A model generated the notes under the pieces. That model made no database searches, was not told where the DNA came from, and saw nothing but the letters and a program-made list of their open reading frames with translations. A stretch of DNA of 64,000 bases from Neoscytalidium dimidiatum (Eukaryota; Ascomycota; Dothideomycetes; Botryosphaeriales; Botryosphaeriaceae), in contig CM074696.1 of NCBI GenBank assembly GCA_037367355.1, positions 434,001 to 498,000 on the forward strand. The letters are read 5' to 3'. Of this stretch, positions 43,378-55,897 are shown piece by piece (within the stretch, counting starts at the first letter, position 1; each line of letters starts with the position of its first letter). Made by a program: the position numbers and the translations under genes.

Positions 43378-45927
43378 TTCGTGGCCAGGAAGGTGGTGAA
43401 GCGGCGCGTCGATGTGCGGGGGGGGACTTCAAGGGTGATGATGCGGGTAGACATTTTAAGTGTGTATCAAAGGCGCCACAGTTCGCAGGTGGCACGCACT
43501 ATCGTAGATATCGGCCGGCGTCTCGGGAGCAATAGCTTTACCTAAATGTAGCCGGCAGAGACTTCGAGACTCGTGGCTGATGGCCCTACCGGCAAATGCC
43601 GGTTGGATGAATGCACAGTGATGCCCGCGAGCGGCTAAGATTGTGTCGGATTCCAGGGAACGCCGCGACCAATGTTAGGAGCGTCTCAAGCTTTGGGGTC
43701 CAGCTGCCAATGCTTAGTGGAGGATGAAACCAGGTTCTAGATTCTGTGGAAAGACTCTTAGCCCAGATGATCGCGCGTTAGGTGAGATGCAGTATAGACT
43801 GTTTGCGGGATTTATCATTGGTTGCTACGTGAGATCAACGTCTGTTATCTCGTGACGACGCGTGCAATTGCCAGAAATAGCTGACCTCAAATCGCTTGCA
43901 TTCACATGCACGTCTACGCACGCAGCCGCACAGCATTCTGCTGCGATGTAGTCAATAAGGTGTATTACAGTCGTTCTACAGTGAGCGGCCGTATTGATGG
44001 TGTATCCTTAGGCCCCGACGAATGTTTTCTGCTTCGATGGGTCCAGTCAAACGCCGAATTTAACTCATTGCAATGACTCAGGAACGCTAGCGAAGCCGTA
44101 TCGAAATTCGCGCAGCAAAAGGCACGCGGCCCCCAGCTGCTTGTGTTTCCTTTCGCACGTACGGAAAAAAAATTTTTTTTTTTCTCCTTCATGTACTATG
44201 CGGTACTTCCTTAGATGTTCCCGGGGTCATTTGCAGTGGTTAGATGAGAGTACAGCATCACCTCTCTCATAACTCCTCGTTATTCCGGATCGTGATTCTC
44301 CAAGATGCGCGATATTTTCTGCCTCTCGCGGCTCAAACGTCTCGCCGAGTCGATGGCTGTGGACGACATGTAGAGACAGCTTTGGTGTGAAGCAGAATCT
44401 TCAGTGAAAGATAGCCTTATACCGCCACGACGGTCGGACGCATCTTCACCACAGAGCCGGACAAGGATGGTGTGGGGCAGTGGTCAAGCCAGGGAGAAGC
44501 TTATCGGGGTAGCTAAAAGCTTGGCATCCGGGAAAACTGCCGCGCTAAATGGTGTCTAAACTTTAAGAAATCCGAGACGACTTCCCTGAACTTCACGCTG
44601 AGGAACTACTTATTAGCTTTCTGCCCAAATCTCTCTTCACATGTTACCTTTCATCTTCCAGCACAATCTTAGCAATAATGATCGACTTCCTGAGCACTGT
44701 CTCGCTTCATGGCCTTTGCGTCGAGTGATTCCATCGCTGAGCCGTCCTCGAATGGACCCCATCCAATCGCGGTCAACTCCTTTTCGCCAATGCCGCCATT
44801 ATGGTAGACCATTACGACCCGCCGATGCATTGGTGTCGAGCCCGACGATACTCTACAGCAAGCCAAGGTCCAGGAAGTTTTTCATTCTTTACTCATCAGC
44901 TCGATTCCGGATTCTACACTGCTCTCACCTTAAAGAATTATTCATCTCTTTAAGAGTTTCTGTCTCTCATATTATTCGCCTCAATAGCGACGGTCAACCT
45001 TTGAGACGTTAGTAATGGGCAGTCAAAGCAGTCGTCCCCACGCAGATGCCACCAATCAATCCCGACTTTTCATCCAGATGACTGCTTCAACTGCCTGACA
45101 TGCGGAGTTTTCGAGGTGAGCACATCTGCCATCAGCTACGATATTCATCATTAGCATTCAAGCTAAGCGCACGTACGGATCTTTGCCTGTTATGGTCCGC
45201 GCTCGAGTCTGCCATCTCAGCTGTAACGAAGCAACACATTTTTTTGCCGATGCGATGGACAAATCTCCAACCGGCTACTCCCGACACAATCATCTCCCGG
45301 CAGGAGCAGAAATACTTTCGTCATGCGTACCAGTGTGGCTGTCTCCATAAACATTCTACAAGCTCCGGTTGGATCAGCGTTGACGTAATAATGCCTGGAC
45401 TATCTGTATGAGAGCCCTGTCATGGCTGTGGCCTTGGATGTTATATGGATACCGAATGGCCTTGTGAAAAGGGCAGAGATCCCGAAAGCCACCTTTTCTG
45501 CAAAGGAGAGCAGAAATGCCCAACTACAACCCATCCCGCACCGCACCATCCAGCATGTACACGAACCGCACGTATAGAAACCACTTTACACAGTCTATTC
45601 CAAGCCTTAAAAATGAAAAAGCCTCGTCCACATCTTCCAGGACAACAGGCCAATTGCGGGTATCTATCCAGCTGTGAGGTCATCATCCCAGTCGTAGAAA
45701 AAAGAAAAAAAAAAAGGTATGTGTCCCTTCCGACCCAATACAAGAACATAATTACACCTCTCCCTAACCAATCCAGTGGTACAGGCAATTTTCCAAGATT
45801 ATCGGATACACTTCCTTCGTCAGAACAAGGTATCCAAGGATCCATTCCTCCCTGACCCCTGAGTCACCAGCTCAGTCCATTTTTTTCCCCCATTCCTCCC
45901 TCCGCCTCAATCACGATACCACCAGCT
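43378..45927. other. Intergenic gap
   Basis: About 2.5 kb holding the promoter of the potassium transporter and the 3' flank of the GH16 gene. Frames at 44641-45012 and 45100-45411 (plus) are short, contain no family motif I recognise and do not join by clear splice sites. A T-rich/A-rich run lies near 44164-44184. Confidence 0.45.
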
Positions 45928-47465
45928 TTACGACGGCGGCTGGTTATTGTTGTTATTGTTATTATTATTATTATTGTTGTTGTTGTTTTGGTCGCCGGAA
46001 CTGATAGCGGTTGTCGTGGGCGTAACAGACGTAGCGACGGAGCTGGCGACGGAACTGACAGCCGTGGCGGCAGACGCCGCACCAGAAGTAGCGGCGGTGC
46101 TCGTGCTTGCGGCGGCTTCGCCGTTCGCCGTGTACACTCTGAAGCTGTTGAACTCCCAATACGCCTTCTCGAACTCGGTGGCGTTGTTGGTGACGTAGGC
46201 GGTGCAGGTGCTGGGGCAGCTGTCCTCGCCGTTGTACACGGCCGTCGCGCCGGCCCAGTCGCCGCACAGGTCGATGTTCACGACCATGCTCATGTTGCGG
46301 AAGTGGCTGCTGATGTCGCAGTCGGTGCTGGGGAAGTCGGCCATGGCCTCGCCCCAGGCGCTCGGGTCGGGCACGGCGCTGGAGTTGCTGGACTGCAGGT
46401 CCGACGGGATGTCGGCGCGCTCGAAGAACCAGATGCGGATGCCGGCGTCGCGCCACTCGACGGCGTAGACGCCGCCGCCGACGTTGTTGAAGCCGGCGCC
46501 GAAGGAGGTGTCGGAGCCGTAGACGCCGCAGCCGGCGTTGCTGTTGGTGCCGTTGTAGCAGTTGGTGTGGATGGACGAGCCGCTCATCTTGCGCTTGCGG
46601 TCCATCTTGCAGCCGTTCGTCGTGTGCAGCGTCATCTGATTCTTGTTGTCCGACACTTGGTTGACGCCCTCCATGACGTCGATCTCGCCGTTTGTTGGCC
46701 AGTTGTACGGGTCCGTGAGCCATACGGCCGGCCAGGTGCCGCAACCGTAGGGCGAGTGCGAGATGTCGAAAACGAAGAGCCCGCTGTTCCATGTGTCGCG
46801 GGTCGTGATGCGGACGGACTTGCGGCCGGTGCTGGCCGACTCGCCGTTCTCCGACGTGTCGACCCGGACGATGGCTTTGGATTCGGAAGCGTAGGTCAAA
46901 TTCATCGAAGCCGCAGTAGCGTTGTCGACGTAGCTGTGGTGGTTCAATTAGCCACCAGGCTGACAACTAGAATGTGATTTCTGGAATACATACTGAACCC
47001 AGCCGCCGGTAGGATCATAAGTGTTGAAATAATCCCAGTCATCGAAGAACGAAGTGCCCTCATCTACAACGATTGTCAGTGCTCATGCTGAACCAGATTA
47101 ACAGCAGCCATGATCAAATCTGAAGGCACCCCCAGTCGCAACAATCCTTCCAACCCATTCCCATGATTCTTTGTTGGAGGCGAAAAAAAAACAGACGTAC
47201 ATGTCTTCTGCAGAGAGTAATTGAGCCTGCTGTAGTTCGGATATTTTGAATTCCTGACGCCGTAGTACGCGCCGACGATAATGGCAATGATGACGGCAGC
47301 GACGCCAACGGCGACGCCAATCTTGGTCTTCAGACCCCAAGACTTGGGATTCCACTTGGACGGGCCAGCCATCTTCTCGGTGTGATACGCGGCCTCGGTG
47401 TATGGTGGAGGCTCACCGGCGCCTTGGAGCGGAACGCTTGATTCGGAGAACGGATTGCGCGGCAT
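45928..47465 (-). CDS. GH16 endo-beta-glucanase, type II membrane-anchored
   Basis: Glycoside hydrolase family 16 enzyme acting on beta-1,3(4)-glucans at the cell surface. Exons 47465-47201, 47063-46994 and 46933-45928 close in phase and give 446 residues. Residues 1-48 are cytoplasmic and polar, 49-70 form one membrane helix (IGVAVGVAAVIIAIIVGAYY), and the catalytic domain follows: FFDDWDYFNTYDPTGGWVH, YGCGTWPAVWLTDP, and the GH16 active site GEIDVMEGV with nucleophile Glu195 and acid/base Glu200, then HTTNGCKM, WFFERADIPSDL and NIDLCGDWAG. Many Asn sites and Cys fit secretion. The C-terminus is Ser/Thr/Ala-rich and ends in about 15 Asn followed by QPPS. No GPI signal is seen. An N-terminal anchor is known for one subgroup of fungal GH16 proteins. 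Substrate specificity is not resolved. Confidence 0.93.
45944..45988. repeat. Trinucleotide repeat encoding poly-Asn
   Basis: Run of TTG/ATT triplets on the plus strand, read on the minus strand as mixed AAC and AAT codons for about 15 Asn at the end of the GH16 protein. Mixed codons show partial decay of a microsatellite; length is likely to vary between strains. Confidence 0.85.
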
Positions 47466-48855
47466 CGTGGAAGGGAACGATCGGGATGTTTAGGGTGGTT
47501 TATTATGGATGCCGGTGGGCGAGCGAGCGGTGCAGGCGCGATGGACGGCACGAGCGAGAGGTCGTTAGGCACGCAGGCAGCGAGAGAGGTGGAGGACTGA
47601 TAGAAGACTCGTTGGGCGGGCGGCAGGGACGGGCGCTCAATTAAGACGGGACGGCGGGTGAGGTAGGGCTGCGGTCTAGGTCAAGTATTCTTGTGAGCTG
47701 CATGTTGGTTGGCCCGGCGGCGCGGGCTGCAAGGGCAGGCATGTGCATGGGCGTTCTGGCGGGCATGGCGGGCATGGCGGGCATGGCGTGCGGTGGTAGC
47801 GGGAGTATCGACTGCGGCAGGCAGAGGTTACGTGTGCGGAGTGGGTCGAGCAGCTGCACTGTTTGCAGCTCTGACGAATGTGACGCGCGGTGTGCGTGAT
47901 GGAGGTTGGGATAAGGCCCATATCGCCCGCGCGCGCGCCCGCTGTCCCTCACCACGGGCCACTGTGCCACCCTATCCCCCAATCGAAGCTTTTTCCCACG
48001 CGCACTTGCTCCGGAGCTTCGTGTGGCTTGGCCGGCTGTTGTCCCAACTGGTTCGCAGCTGTCGTCGCCGTGGCTTGCTGCACGCTCCGCCAGGACCAGG
48101 CAGTACGAATTGCAGTGCGCCCGCGCGAAAAGGGCGCATCGTGTCTGCAATCACCTCCGGGCCTAGCTGTCTCCGCTCCCGCGCCGGGAAGGCTGTGTCG
48201 ACCGGGATGCGCGCATTCTCACCATGACATGGGCGAGGCACGAGGGGGCAACTCCAATCAGCCCACAGCAGCATGCGACCGATGCCTCCGACGATCGCCG
48301 GGGGAAAGCAGCTGGTGTGCAGACAAGAACCAACAAGATCCAGCGCTGCTCACGCAAAACCAATTATGCTTAACCCTAGAGAGAGCCCGTCGAGTGGCAA
48401 TCAGATGAACGTGCCGAATATAAATAGAAACACCCTCCGACCAGACTTGGCCCCAAACAACACCACAAACATCCAAGCATTCCATCTGTTATTGAATCCT
48501 GCCATCAGCTATCACACTCGACAACGTTGCGCTGCTCCAATTCACAGCCCTCATCACAGTGGCATGCGTCGATTCCACCATCGCAACATGCATGCGAACC
48601 TCTTACGAACGCCGATTCATTTTCGAGTCAGATTCGAGACATCTAGCGTCTACTCATTATTACTTCTCACCCGCCAATCGCTCGCGGCTGCCCAATTACC
48701 GTAATCTTCCAGAATACACTCTGCATCCCCACTAACCCTCCTCCTTTCATCAAAACCCCCCAGTTGCGTGCGCCGCCGCAGAGGTTCATCCCAACCGCGC
48801 GGAGCAAAATGACGATGGCGGCTGGTCCCCATCCGCGCGGCGCCCCGGCGCAAAT
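47466..48855. other. Intergenic gap with short tandem repeat
   Basis: Promoter of the GH16 gene and 3' flank of the GH3 gene. A 9-base unit GGGCATGGC is repeated three times in tandem at about 47761-47788. No gene is recognised. Confidence 0.5.
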
Positions 48856-51745
48856 CTACGGTGCAAACTCCAGCCTCTGCGCCACGTCCACAACGCTGCT
48901 GTCCTTGATGTCCACCGACGACTCGGCAACCGAGATCCTGTACTGCCCCGCCTCGACCACCCACTTGCCCACGCCCTCGTCAAAGTAGGCCAAACTGCGC
49001 ACCGGCACCGGCACCTGCACCGCCTTCGTCTCGCCGGGCGCCAGCTCCACCCTCGCGAAGCCGACCAGCTGCTTGACCGGCTGCTCGACCTGCCTCTCGC
49101 CCTCGGGCCCGGCGTAGACCTGGACGACCTGCGCGCCGGCCACGCCGCCGGTGTTCGTGACGCCGACGGCGACGTCGTAGGCCTGCCCGTCCGGCCGGAC
49201 GCGGAAGCCCGAGAGCGCGAACGTCGTGTAGCTGAGGCCGAAGCCGAACGGGAACAGCACCCTGGCGCGGTCGACGCGGTCGAAGTGCCGGTAGCCGACG
49301 AACACGCCCTCGGCGTACTCGACCTCCAGCCGGCCGTCGACGTACTCGCCGGGGAAGTTGCCGTGCGCGGGCGCGTCCTCCAGCGTGCGCGGGAAGCTCG
49401 TCGGCAGCCGGCCGGACGGGTTGACCTTGCCGAGCAGCACGTCGGCGATGGCGTTGCCGGCCTCCTGCCCGGGGAACCAGGCCTGCAGGACGGCGGCGAC
49501 GCGGTCGATCCACGGCATGGCGACGGCGACGCCCGTGCTGTTGACGACGACGGTGTTGGCGTTGGCCGCCGCGACGGCCGTGACCAGCGCGTCCTGCGAC
49601 CCGTCCGCGGGCAGGTGGAAGGACGCCTGGTCCTGCCCTTCCGTCTCCCAGTCCTTGGTGTGCCCCGTGAAGACGATGGCCATGTCGGCGTCGCGCGCGG
49701 CCGCGACCGCCTGCCCCTGGATGTCCTCGTCGTGCTCTTCCTCCGTCATGAAGCCCAAGTAGAAGCCCATGCACTTGTCGAGGATGCTCAGCCCGCTGTT
49801 GTTGACCTGCGGCCGCCGCGAATGCGCCTCGATCGCGTAGGTCTTGCCCGCTTCGAAAGCGTACTGGAAGTTTTCTTGTTTGCCGCCGCCCAGGAGGAAG
49901 CCCATCGGGTCCTGATAGTTGTGCTTCTGCTCGAAGACGAGCTCGCCGTTGATGAAGAGCTTCGAGGGGCCGAGCCCGGAGAAGCCGAGGTAGTGCTTGC
50001 CCGACGTGGAGGGCGTGAAGGTGCCTGTGAGTTTCGCTGCTTCGGTGAATTCGGCGGAGAGGATGGGTGCCCAGTTGGAGGTGGGGATGTTCTTGGTGCC
50101 GACGGGCGACTGCGTGAAGTCGTCTGTGTCGAAGCGTTGGAGGGTCCAGCCTGGGGATCCTTCGTAGTCCTTGACGTCCTTGCCCATGGGTGGGAGGAGA
50201 CGGAAAGTGTGTGCGCCTGGGGGAATCAGTCAATGGTGCTTGTCTATGGGCCGGATGAATCTTACCCTTGGCGTAGACTAGCTCGACGTCGTCTCCAAGC
50301 GCAGCCTTCAAGCCGTCGTAAGGGGTGATTTTGTAGTGAGCGTTGACAGACGCACTTCCGCCACCGTGAATCAAAGCGTCCTTCGCATGCCCCAACAACG
50401 CAATCTTCCTCTTCTTCAAGTTCTCCTTCTTGATCGGCAACACGCTTCCTTCATTCTTCAACAGCACCGCGCCCGCCCCACCAACCTCCCTGATCAACTT
50501 CTGCGTCGACGGCCTATTCACCGCCTGCTCTGGCGGCGTCACCGGATCGACGAACTGCCTCGTCTTGACCAACAGTTCAAGCACGTTCCGGGCCCTCTCC
50601 GTCACCGCCTGCTCGCTCGTCTTCCCGGCCTCAATAGCCCTCTTCACATCCTCCACCTTCCGCCACTTCGTGGGGCCCGGCATCTCCAAATCCAAGCCCG
50701 CCTCGATGCTCTCCGCCGTCGAGTTCGTGCCGCCCCAGTCGCTCATCACCAAGCCCCGCCAGCCCCACTCGCCCCTCAACACCCTCTTCAGCAGAAACTC
50801 GCTCGCATCCGCATGCACGCCGTTCACGAGATTGTAGCTCGTCATGACCGCCCACGGCTTCGCCTCCTTGACGGCGATCTCGAAGGGCCGCAGGTAAAGC
50901 TCCCGCAACGCGCGCTCGCTGATGGTGGCGTTGACGGTGAAGCGCTGCGTCTCCTGCTCGTTCGCAGCGAAGTGCTTGATCGTGGCGCCGACGCCCCTGT
51001 CCTGCAGGCCGCGGATGTACTCGCTCGCCAGCCGGCCGGCGAGCAGCGGGTCCTCGGAGAAGGACTCGAAGTTGCGGCCGCCCAGCGGGTGGCGGTGCAG
51101 GCACACGGTCGGCGCCAGCAGCACGCGCGCGCCCTTGGACAGCGTCTCGTCGGCCAGCGCGCCGCCCACGCGCCGCGCCAGCGCGGTCGAGAAGGTCGCC
51201 GCCAGGCACACCGACGCCGGGAAGCAGGCCGCCGTCGTGCCGTGCGCGAACTCGGCGCCGCGCGCGCCGTTGGGCCCGTCGCTGGTCTTGAGCGACGGGA
51301 TCGATTTGCTCGGGATGGCGACCGTTTCCCAGAAGTTGGCGCCGGCGAGGAGGGAGATCTGTGGGGTGGGCGGGTGGTTAGTCGGGGGTGGAGTCCTGTT
51401 TGGTTGCGCCGAGTAAGAGGGAAGAGGTAGGAGATGGATAGAAAGGGAAAGGGATTCAAGCTGTCCGAATCGAGGAGGAAAGAAGCTGGTCTTGATTGAA
51501 GCGGAGGTCGGGCGGATAGTGCCTCAGGATGGATCTTCACACAACGGAGAATAGGCATGCCGTCACTGTGGCTGAAGCTCGCCGATTCGCTCAATGGTGA
51601 TCAAATCTTTGATCCGAGGTAGAAAGATGGGCACGAAAATTTCAGAAGAAAGGAGGAGAGATTTGAGAACCTGATATATGTGACTTACCTTCTCATCAAG
51701 CGTCAAAGAGGCCAAAATGGCCTCGACATCGGTAGGAGGAGCCAT
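48856..51745 (-). CDS. GH3 beta-glucosidase with PA14 domain
   Basis: Glycoside hydrolase family 3 enzyme releasing terminal beta-glucose. Exons 51745-51689, 51358-50266 and 50216-48856 close in phase and give 836 residues. The first exon encodes MAPPTDVEAILASLTLDEK and joins ISLLAGANFWET after a rather long 330-base intron with a CTAAC branch near its end. The TIM barrel follows: DGPNGARG, CFPASVCLAATF, LLAPTVCLHRHPLGGRNFE, KHFAANEQE, and VMSDWGG with nucleophile Asp226. Next are VLLKNEGSVLPIK, the PA14 insert (GTFTPSTSGKHYLGFSGLG), the alpha/beta sandwich with FTGHTKDWETEG, and the fibronectin-III-like end (FGFGLSYTTF). There is no signal peptide, as in intracellular members of this PA14 subgroup. 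It follows the GH16 gene on the same strand. Confidence 0.95.
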
Positions 51746-54168
51746 GGCAGAGACCGAGGTGTCTCGACGAAAGGGCAGTTACGTGGAGAGTCTAAAAAGC
51801 CATTGGAGGGGGTGGGCGAGTTCTTGTATCAGCCGCGACCTGGAGCCCTGCCGCTGTACACTTCCCCATCGTGTCATTTCGTAGCCGTCCCATGTGGATA
51901 CGGATGCCAATTTAGGCACGGAACGGGTGCCGAGGAAAGTAGATTCTTGGGGGAGAGACCTTAAGCCCCGGCAAATGTGCGGTCCATTTGTCGTACGTAC
52001 GGCCTTGTGCCGATCATTTCCGCGGACGCGGCAACTCCGGGATAGCTGCGCATGGCCAATGATAGCTCTCGAATGGGCGAGCGCTGAGTGACCCGGAGCG
52101 CACTTACGGGCGTCAATTGGTCGAGCAGGCGAGCCGGGGGGATGTCGGGGAGGTTTGAGTGCTGCTTGCGAAGCCTTTATCCCACCGCCGCCAATCGAGC
52201 CCCAGCGATGCGCCAGTCACGCGCTCGTCTCTCAGCGCTTGGGCGAAGAGGGGTCCCGCGTGGCTGCTTCAGAGTGCTTCCGTCCGTCCCTGCAAAGCCC
52301 TATCGCCTGCACAGCACCATGCTGACTGCGCAGACCGGGTTACCCATTCGGCAGTTGGCCAAGCCTTCCAGGGCTGCTGATTAACCGTCGACGTGGAAGG
52401 ACGTCCCGTTCATCCGCCGCACCATTCCGACCTCATGCTATTCATTGTCGAGTATCCTTCCGTCTCGAGTCCCCCCGCGTTGTTGTCGTTGTCTTGATGC
52501 GCGTACCCCGCTGCACCGCCTTTCAGGCCCGTCGTTCAGCGGCGAAACACAGCCGGCATAACTCTGTGGTCGATGCACCCACGGCCCGGAGAATAACCTA
52601 CTCAGGGCGACGACGGGACGGAGACGGCTTCTCGTTGACCGCTGAACTTGGTCAATCGATACGTGCCCAGCTGTGCATGCTGGAAGCTTGTAGACTTTCC
52701 ATGAGCTTGTAACAACTGCCCGTGTCCGGAGCATATCCCTCGAGCCGGAAGGCTTATCGCGAAGGGCCGCTGGTCAGGTTCATCCAGCATCTTGAGGATT
52801 CGCGATCTGCACCTCTGACGACCCACATCGGGCCCGCGCCGGTCAGCCATTCGGGAAGACCCTCCTTCCTCTTCACAAGCGCCACCCTCGCCCGTAGTAA
52901 CTCTCCTAGTGATGCCAAAATCTCCGTTGTGTCGGGGGAAAGGCGTGAAACTTTGGTGATCATTCAATTGCAAGGAAGCATCTCCGCGGATCTGCTGTCG
53001 ACCGGTAACCCTCGACTGAAACCTCGAGCAACACCGCTCAGGCCCCAACATGTCGTTACCAACGCCAGCCGGACCCGAGGACTCGGTTCTAACGGTGCAA
53101 GGAATCGCCGCAGCCTCGATTACCCACACCTGAACCAAGTGTACCCGCTCCAGTCCGAAGATTGCCCGGATATCTTCCTCAGCTCCATCCACTTCGCCGA
53201 CTAGCTCACTGCTGGCGATATGAGCTGGCACGGTGATACCACGCCCGCACGTCCGATAATCTCGCGGGTGCCAAACGAGTCGCATATCACAAGAACCGCC
53301 GGCACGGCTAAACTACACCGGTCTTGGCAAGCGCCTCCGTCCGACTCGTGCCTATTGCTTGCGGAGCCGCGAGTGGCCGGGGATTCGTTCCTTCTGTCGG
53401 GGCCTCGAATTGTCTTCCGCGGCTGGGCGCCGTTCAGGCGGTCAGGATGCGCCGTTGGACCACGGAAGCACGTCAGCTTCCATTGGAAGTCTGTAATCGC
53501 CCCGTTGCGTTCCATGATGCATCGTGAGGTCGGAGGTACTCCCGAAAAATGCGTCGCTTAACCCACCGGAACCCCATCGATGTCACACGGCCTGCCGGGT
53601 GAACGGCGGCCAATTGAGCTGCGCTAGCGGGAAGCCCCAGCTGACAGCGAGGAACTTCATGTCTGACAAAACTTGCTGTTGGGCCACGCTCAGGGAACAA
53701 TTGGCTGGTAAAACTGCGGGACAGATGGTGAGCGTGCGTTGCGGGAGGCCCCATATATGCTTTCAAGCTAACCAATGCCCCTAGGAGGACTTCGGACTCA
53801 AGAGCTGAGCTTCGGGATGGCGAAGGAGGGGATCTATTCCTGGAATAAGGTTCAGTTTGTGTCTGCGCTCACGGCTGGCCGGATTGCCTGTATCGAGAAG
53901 GTACAAATGGGATGCCCGAAGTCCCTGCTGCCATGTCGTGGCCAATCATTGCTGCTGGGTGTGCCAGTCTTCACGGTCGTATGAGCACTGACGTCATCTG
54001 CACTAGCACCTGCTTCGGACGTTGTCTCGCCCCTACACTGACACTTCTCAGCAAAGCAATCTTCACGTCTTCAGGCCCTCTCGCAGAAACCCTATACGAA
54101 GTTTCATTCAACACAATATCGAAGCGATCTCTAATTCTCGACTCCGTGGCCATGTACCTAGAACAACC
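51746..54168. other. Intergenic gap, 2.4 kb
   Basis: Promoter of the GH3 gene and 3' flank of the peroxidase gene. A 227-codon minus frame (52602-53285) starts with ATG but overlaps a 160-codon plus frame and shows no family motif, so it is not called. Nothing else is recognised. Confidence 0.4.
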
Positions 54169-55897
54169 CTACCTCACACCCTCACACGCCGCCAACTCAT
54201 TCGTTCTATGAAACTCCGAAACCAACTCCCCCTCCTTAGTCGGCAGCACAATATCGAACACCGTACTCCACCCATCCGCCTCGACCGGCACGCGCACCTC
54301 ATAAAACACGTACCCCCCTTGCGCCGGCCCCTTCTTCTCCATCCCCATCCCCTCCACCGCCAGCCTCGGCAACATAACCCCGACCTGCCTCACCTTGTGC
54401 GCAAACTTCACGACCGGCGCCGCCGCCCCCTGCCCGTCCAAATCCTCCCTCACCGCCGCGACCACCGTCACGGACATGTTCCCGTCCCTCACGCTCGAAT
54501 CGATGCACGACCGCGCCTTCGCGAACAGCAGCCCGTCCCCGGCCGGAAACCCGCCCGTCCCGGCGTTGTCGAACACCTCCTCCGCCGTCCCGTTGGCCCC
54601 CGTCGTCGTCGTCGTCGTCGTCGTCGTCAGGCGCACGTCGAACGCCCGGATGCCGGCCGCGCCGTCCAGCCGCGCGTCGAACTCGAACCACGCGAACTCC
54701 TCGCCGAAGAAGCCGGTCGACGTGCCGCCGCGGAAGAGCGCGCGCGCGGCCGGCACCGGCGAGCGGTTCGCGCCGGCGCGGTCGAGGACGTCGAGCGCGA
54801 CGGCGAGGTCCTGCGGGGCGGGGCGGCCGGTGGCCGGGGAGGTGCGGACGCGGACGCGGCCGGCGAAGGAGAGGGAGGAGCCGTCCGGGGCGGGCTCGAG
54901 GGCCGTGATGTAGGGCTTGACGTCGGCGGGCTCGATGGGGTCGCTGAGCGCGACGGCGGAGGGCACGGCGTCGATCATGCGGGCGAGGAGGCCGGCGCAG
55001 GTGGAGGCGAAGGCCGCGGCGTCGGCGAGGGCGCGCATGGTCGCGTTGCCGTCGGCGCCGAAGACGCGCCCGTCGGAGTTGGTGGTGTCGTTGGCGCCGA
55101 AGACGAGCGGGTTGGCGCCGGTGCCGGAGAGGTACTCGTCCACGACGGCGGTGTCGAAGGCGGCGCTGGTGCCGTCGAACTTGGGGACGTTGGAGTCGGC
55201 GGCCTCGCCGCCGGTGATCTGCGGGAAGTCGACGCTGTGCACGCCGCCGAGCGTGTGGCCGCAGGCGACCAGCGCGATCATCTCGCTGACGTTGAAGCCG
55301 GCGCGCGCGAAGGCTTGCGTGGTGCCGTCCAGCGAGTCCTCGGGCTTGGGCACGCCAGCAGGGCCCGCCTCCACGGCGTCAACGCGTCCCGCCCGCAGAG
55401 GGATTCTGGGCCCGCCGCACGACGCCACCGATGCGACTACGCTGAGCGCGAGGAGGTCGGCCACGCTCGACCGAGGCGTGAGGAAATCGTTCATGTCGGC
55501 GAAGGTGTCGTTGAAGGCCGAGCCTTCGTTCTCGGCGCGGTCCAGCTCGTACATGATGGAGGCATCGAGCCCGCCGGTTCCAGCAGCCTTGTCATGGGTG
55601 GCGAAGTCATGGAACGCTGTCCGGACCCATTGCGCTGCGTTCTGTATGCCGACCCTGTTGGAGCCGAAGCCGCATGGTACAACCACTGTCGGTGGTGAAA
55701 CTTTAGCTGGGACGGAACATCAGTGACCAGGAAGGGAGGTTGGACGTACGATCGGTGAACCCAAAGCGGAGGTAGCCTCCTTGCATGGCCAACAAGTCCT
55801 CCAAGAAGTCATGTTGCGATGGCCAGACGTATTTGGCGAGGACTTGGGGCGTCCCTGAGGCGGCGGCAGCGAGAGCTGTGAAGTTTGCTAACTTCAT
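54169..55897 (-). CDS. Secreted heme peroxidase (plant/fungal peroxidase superfamily)
   Basis: Extracellular heme peroxidase. Exons 55897-55750 and 55685-54169 close in phase and give 554 residues. The start is ATG 55897; the frame extends five codons further to a TTG only. A signal peptide is evident (MKLANFTALAAAASGTPQVLA). Peroxidase features: VPCGFGSNRVGIQNAAQWV, distal RTAFHD with Arg71 and His75, GGLDASIMYELDRAEN, SVADLLALSVVASVASCGGP, and the proximal ACGHTLGGVHSVDFP with His193. The long second half (after about residue 300) is beyond the heme domain and matches no module I can name; it carries a run of nine Thr encoded by a simple repeat. Related secreted fungal peroxidases have been linked to lignocellulose or host-phenolic oxidation, but the substrate here is unknown. 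Confidence 0.85.
54601..54629. repeat. Triplet repeat encoding poly-Thr
   Basis: Nine to ten uninterrupted CGT/GTC triplets, read on the minus strand as ACG codons for nine Thr in the peroxidase C-terminal half. Uninterrupted, so probably length-variable. Confidence 0.8.

Noticed and set aside
44641..45411. Possible multi-exon gene on the plus strand
   Set aside because: Several short frames, one containing a Cys-rich CFNCLTC stretch, could not be joined by plausible splice sites into a recognisable protein.
45988..46977. 329-codon plus frame opposite the GH16 gene
   Set aside because: Antisense shadow; the GH16 active site is on the minus strand.
52602..53285. 227-codon minus frame starting with ATG
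   Set aside because: No recognised motif, irregular codon use, and it overlaps a 160-codon plus frame in the same GC-rich stretch. Transcript evidence would be needed to call it.
54022..55698. 558-codon plus frame opposite the peroxidase
   Set aside because: Shadow of GC-rich codons; Arg/Gly/Val-rich and without motifs. The minus strand has the distal and proximal heme histidines.
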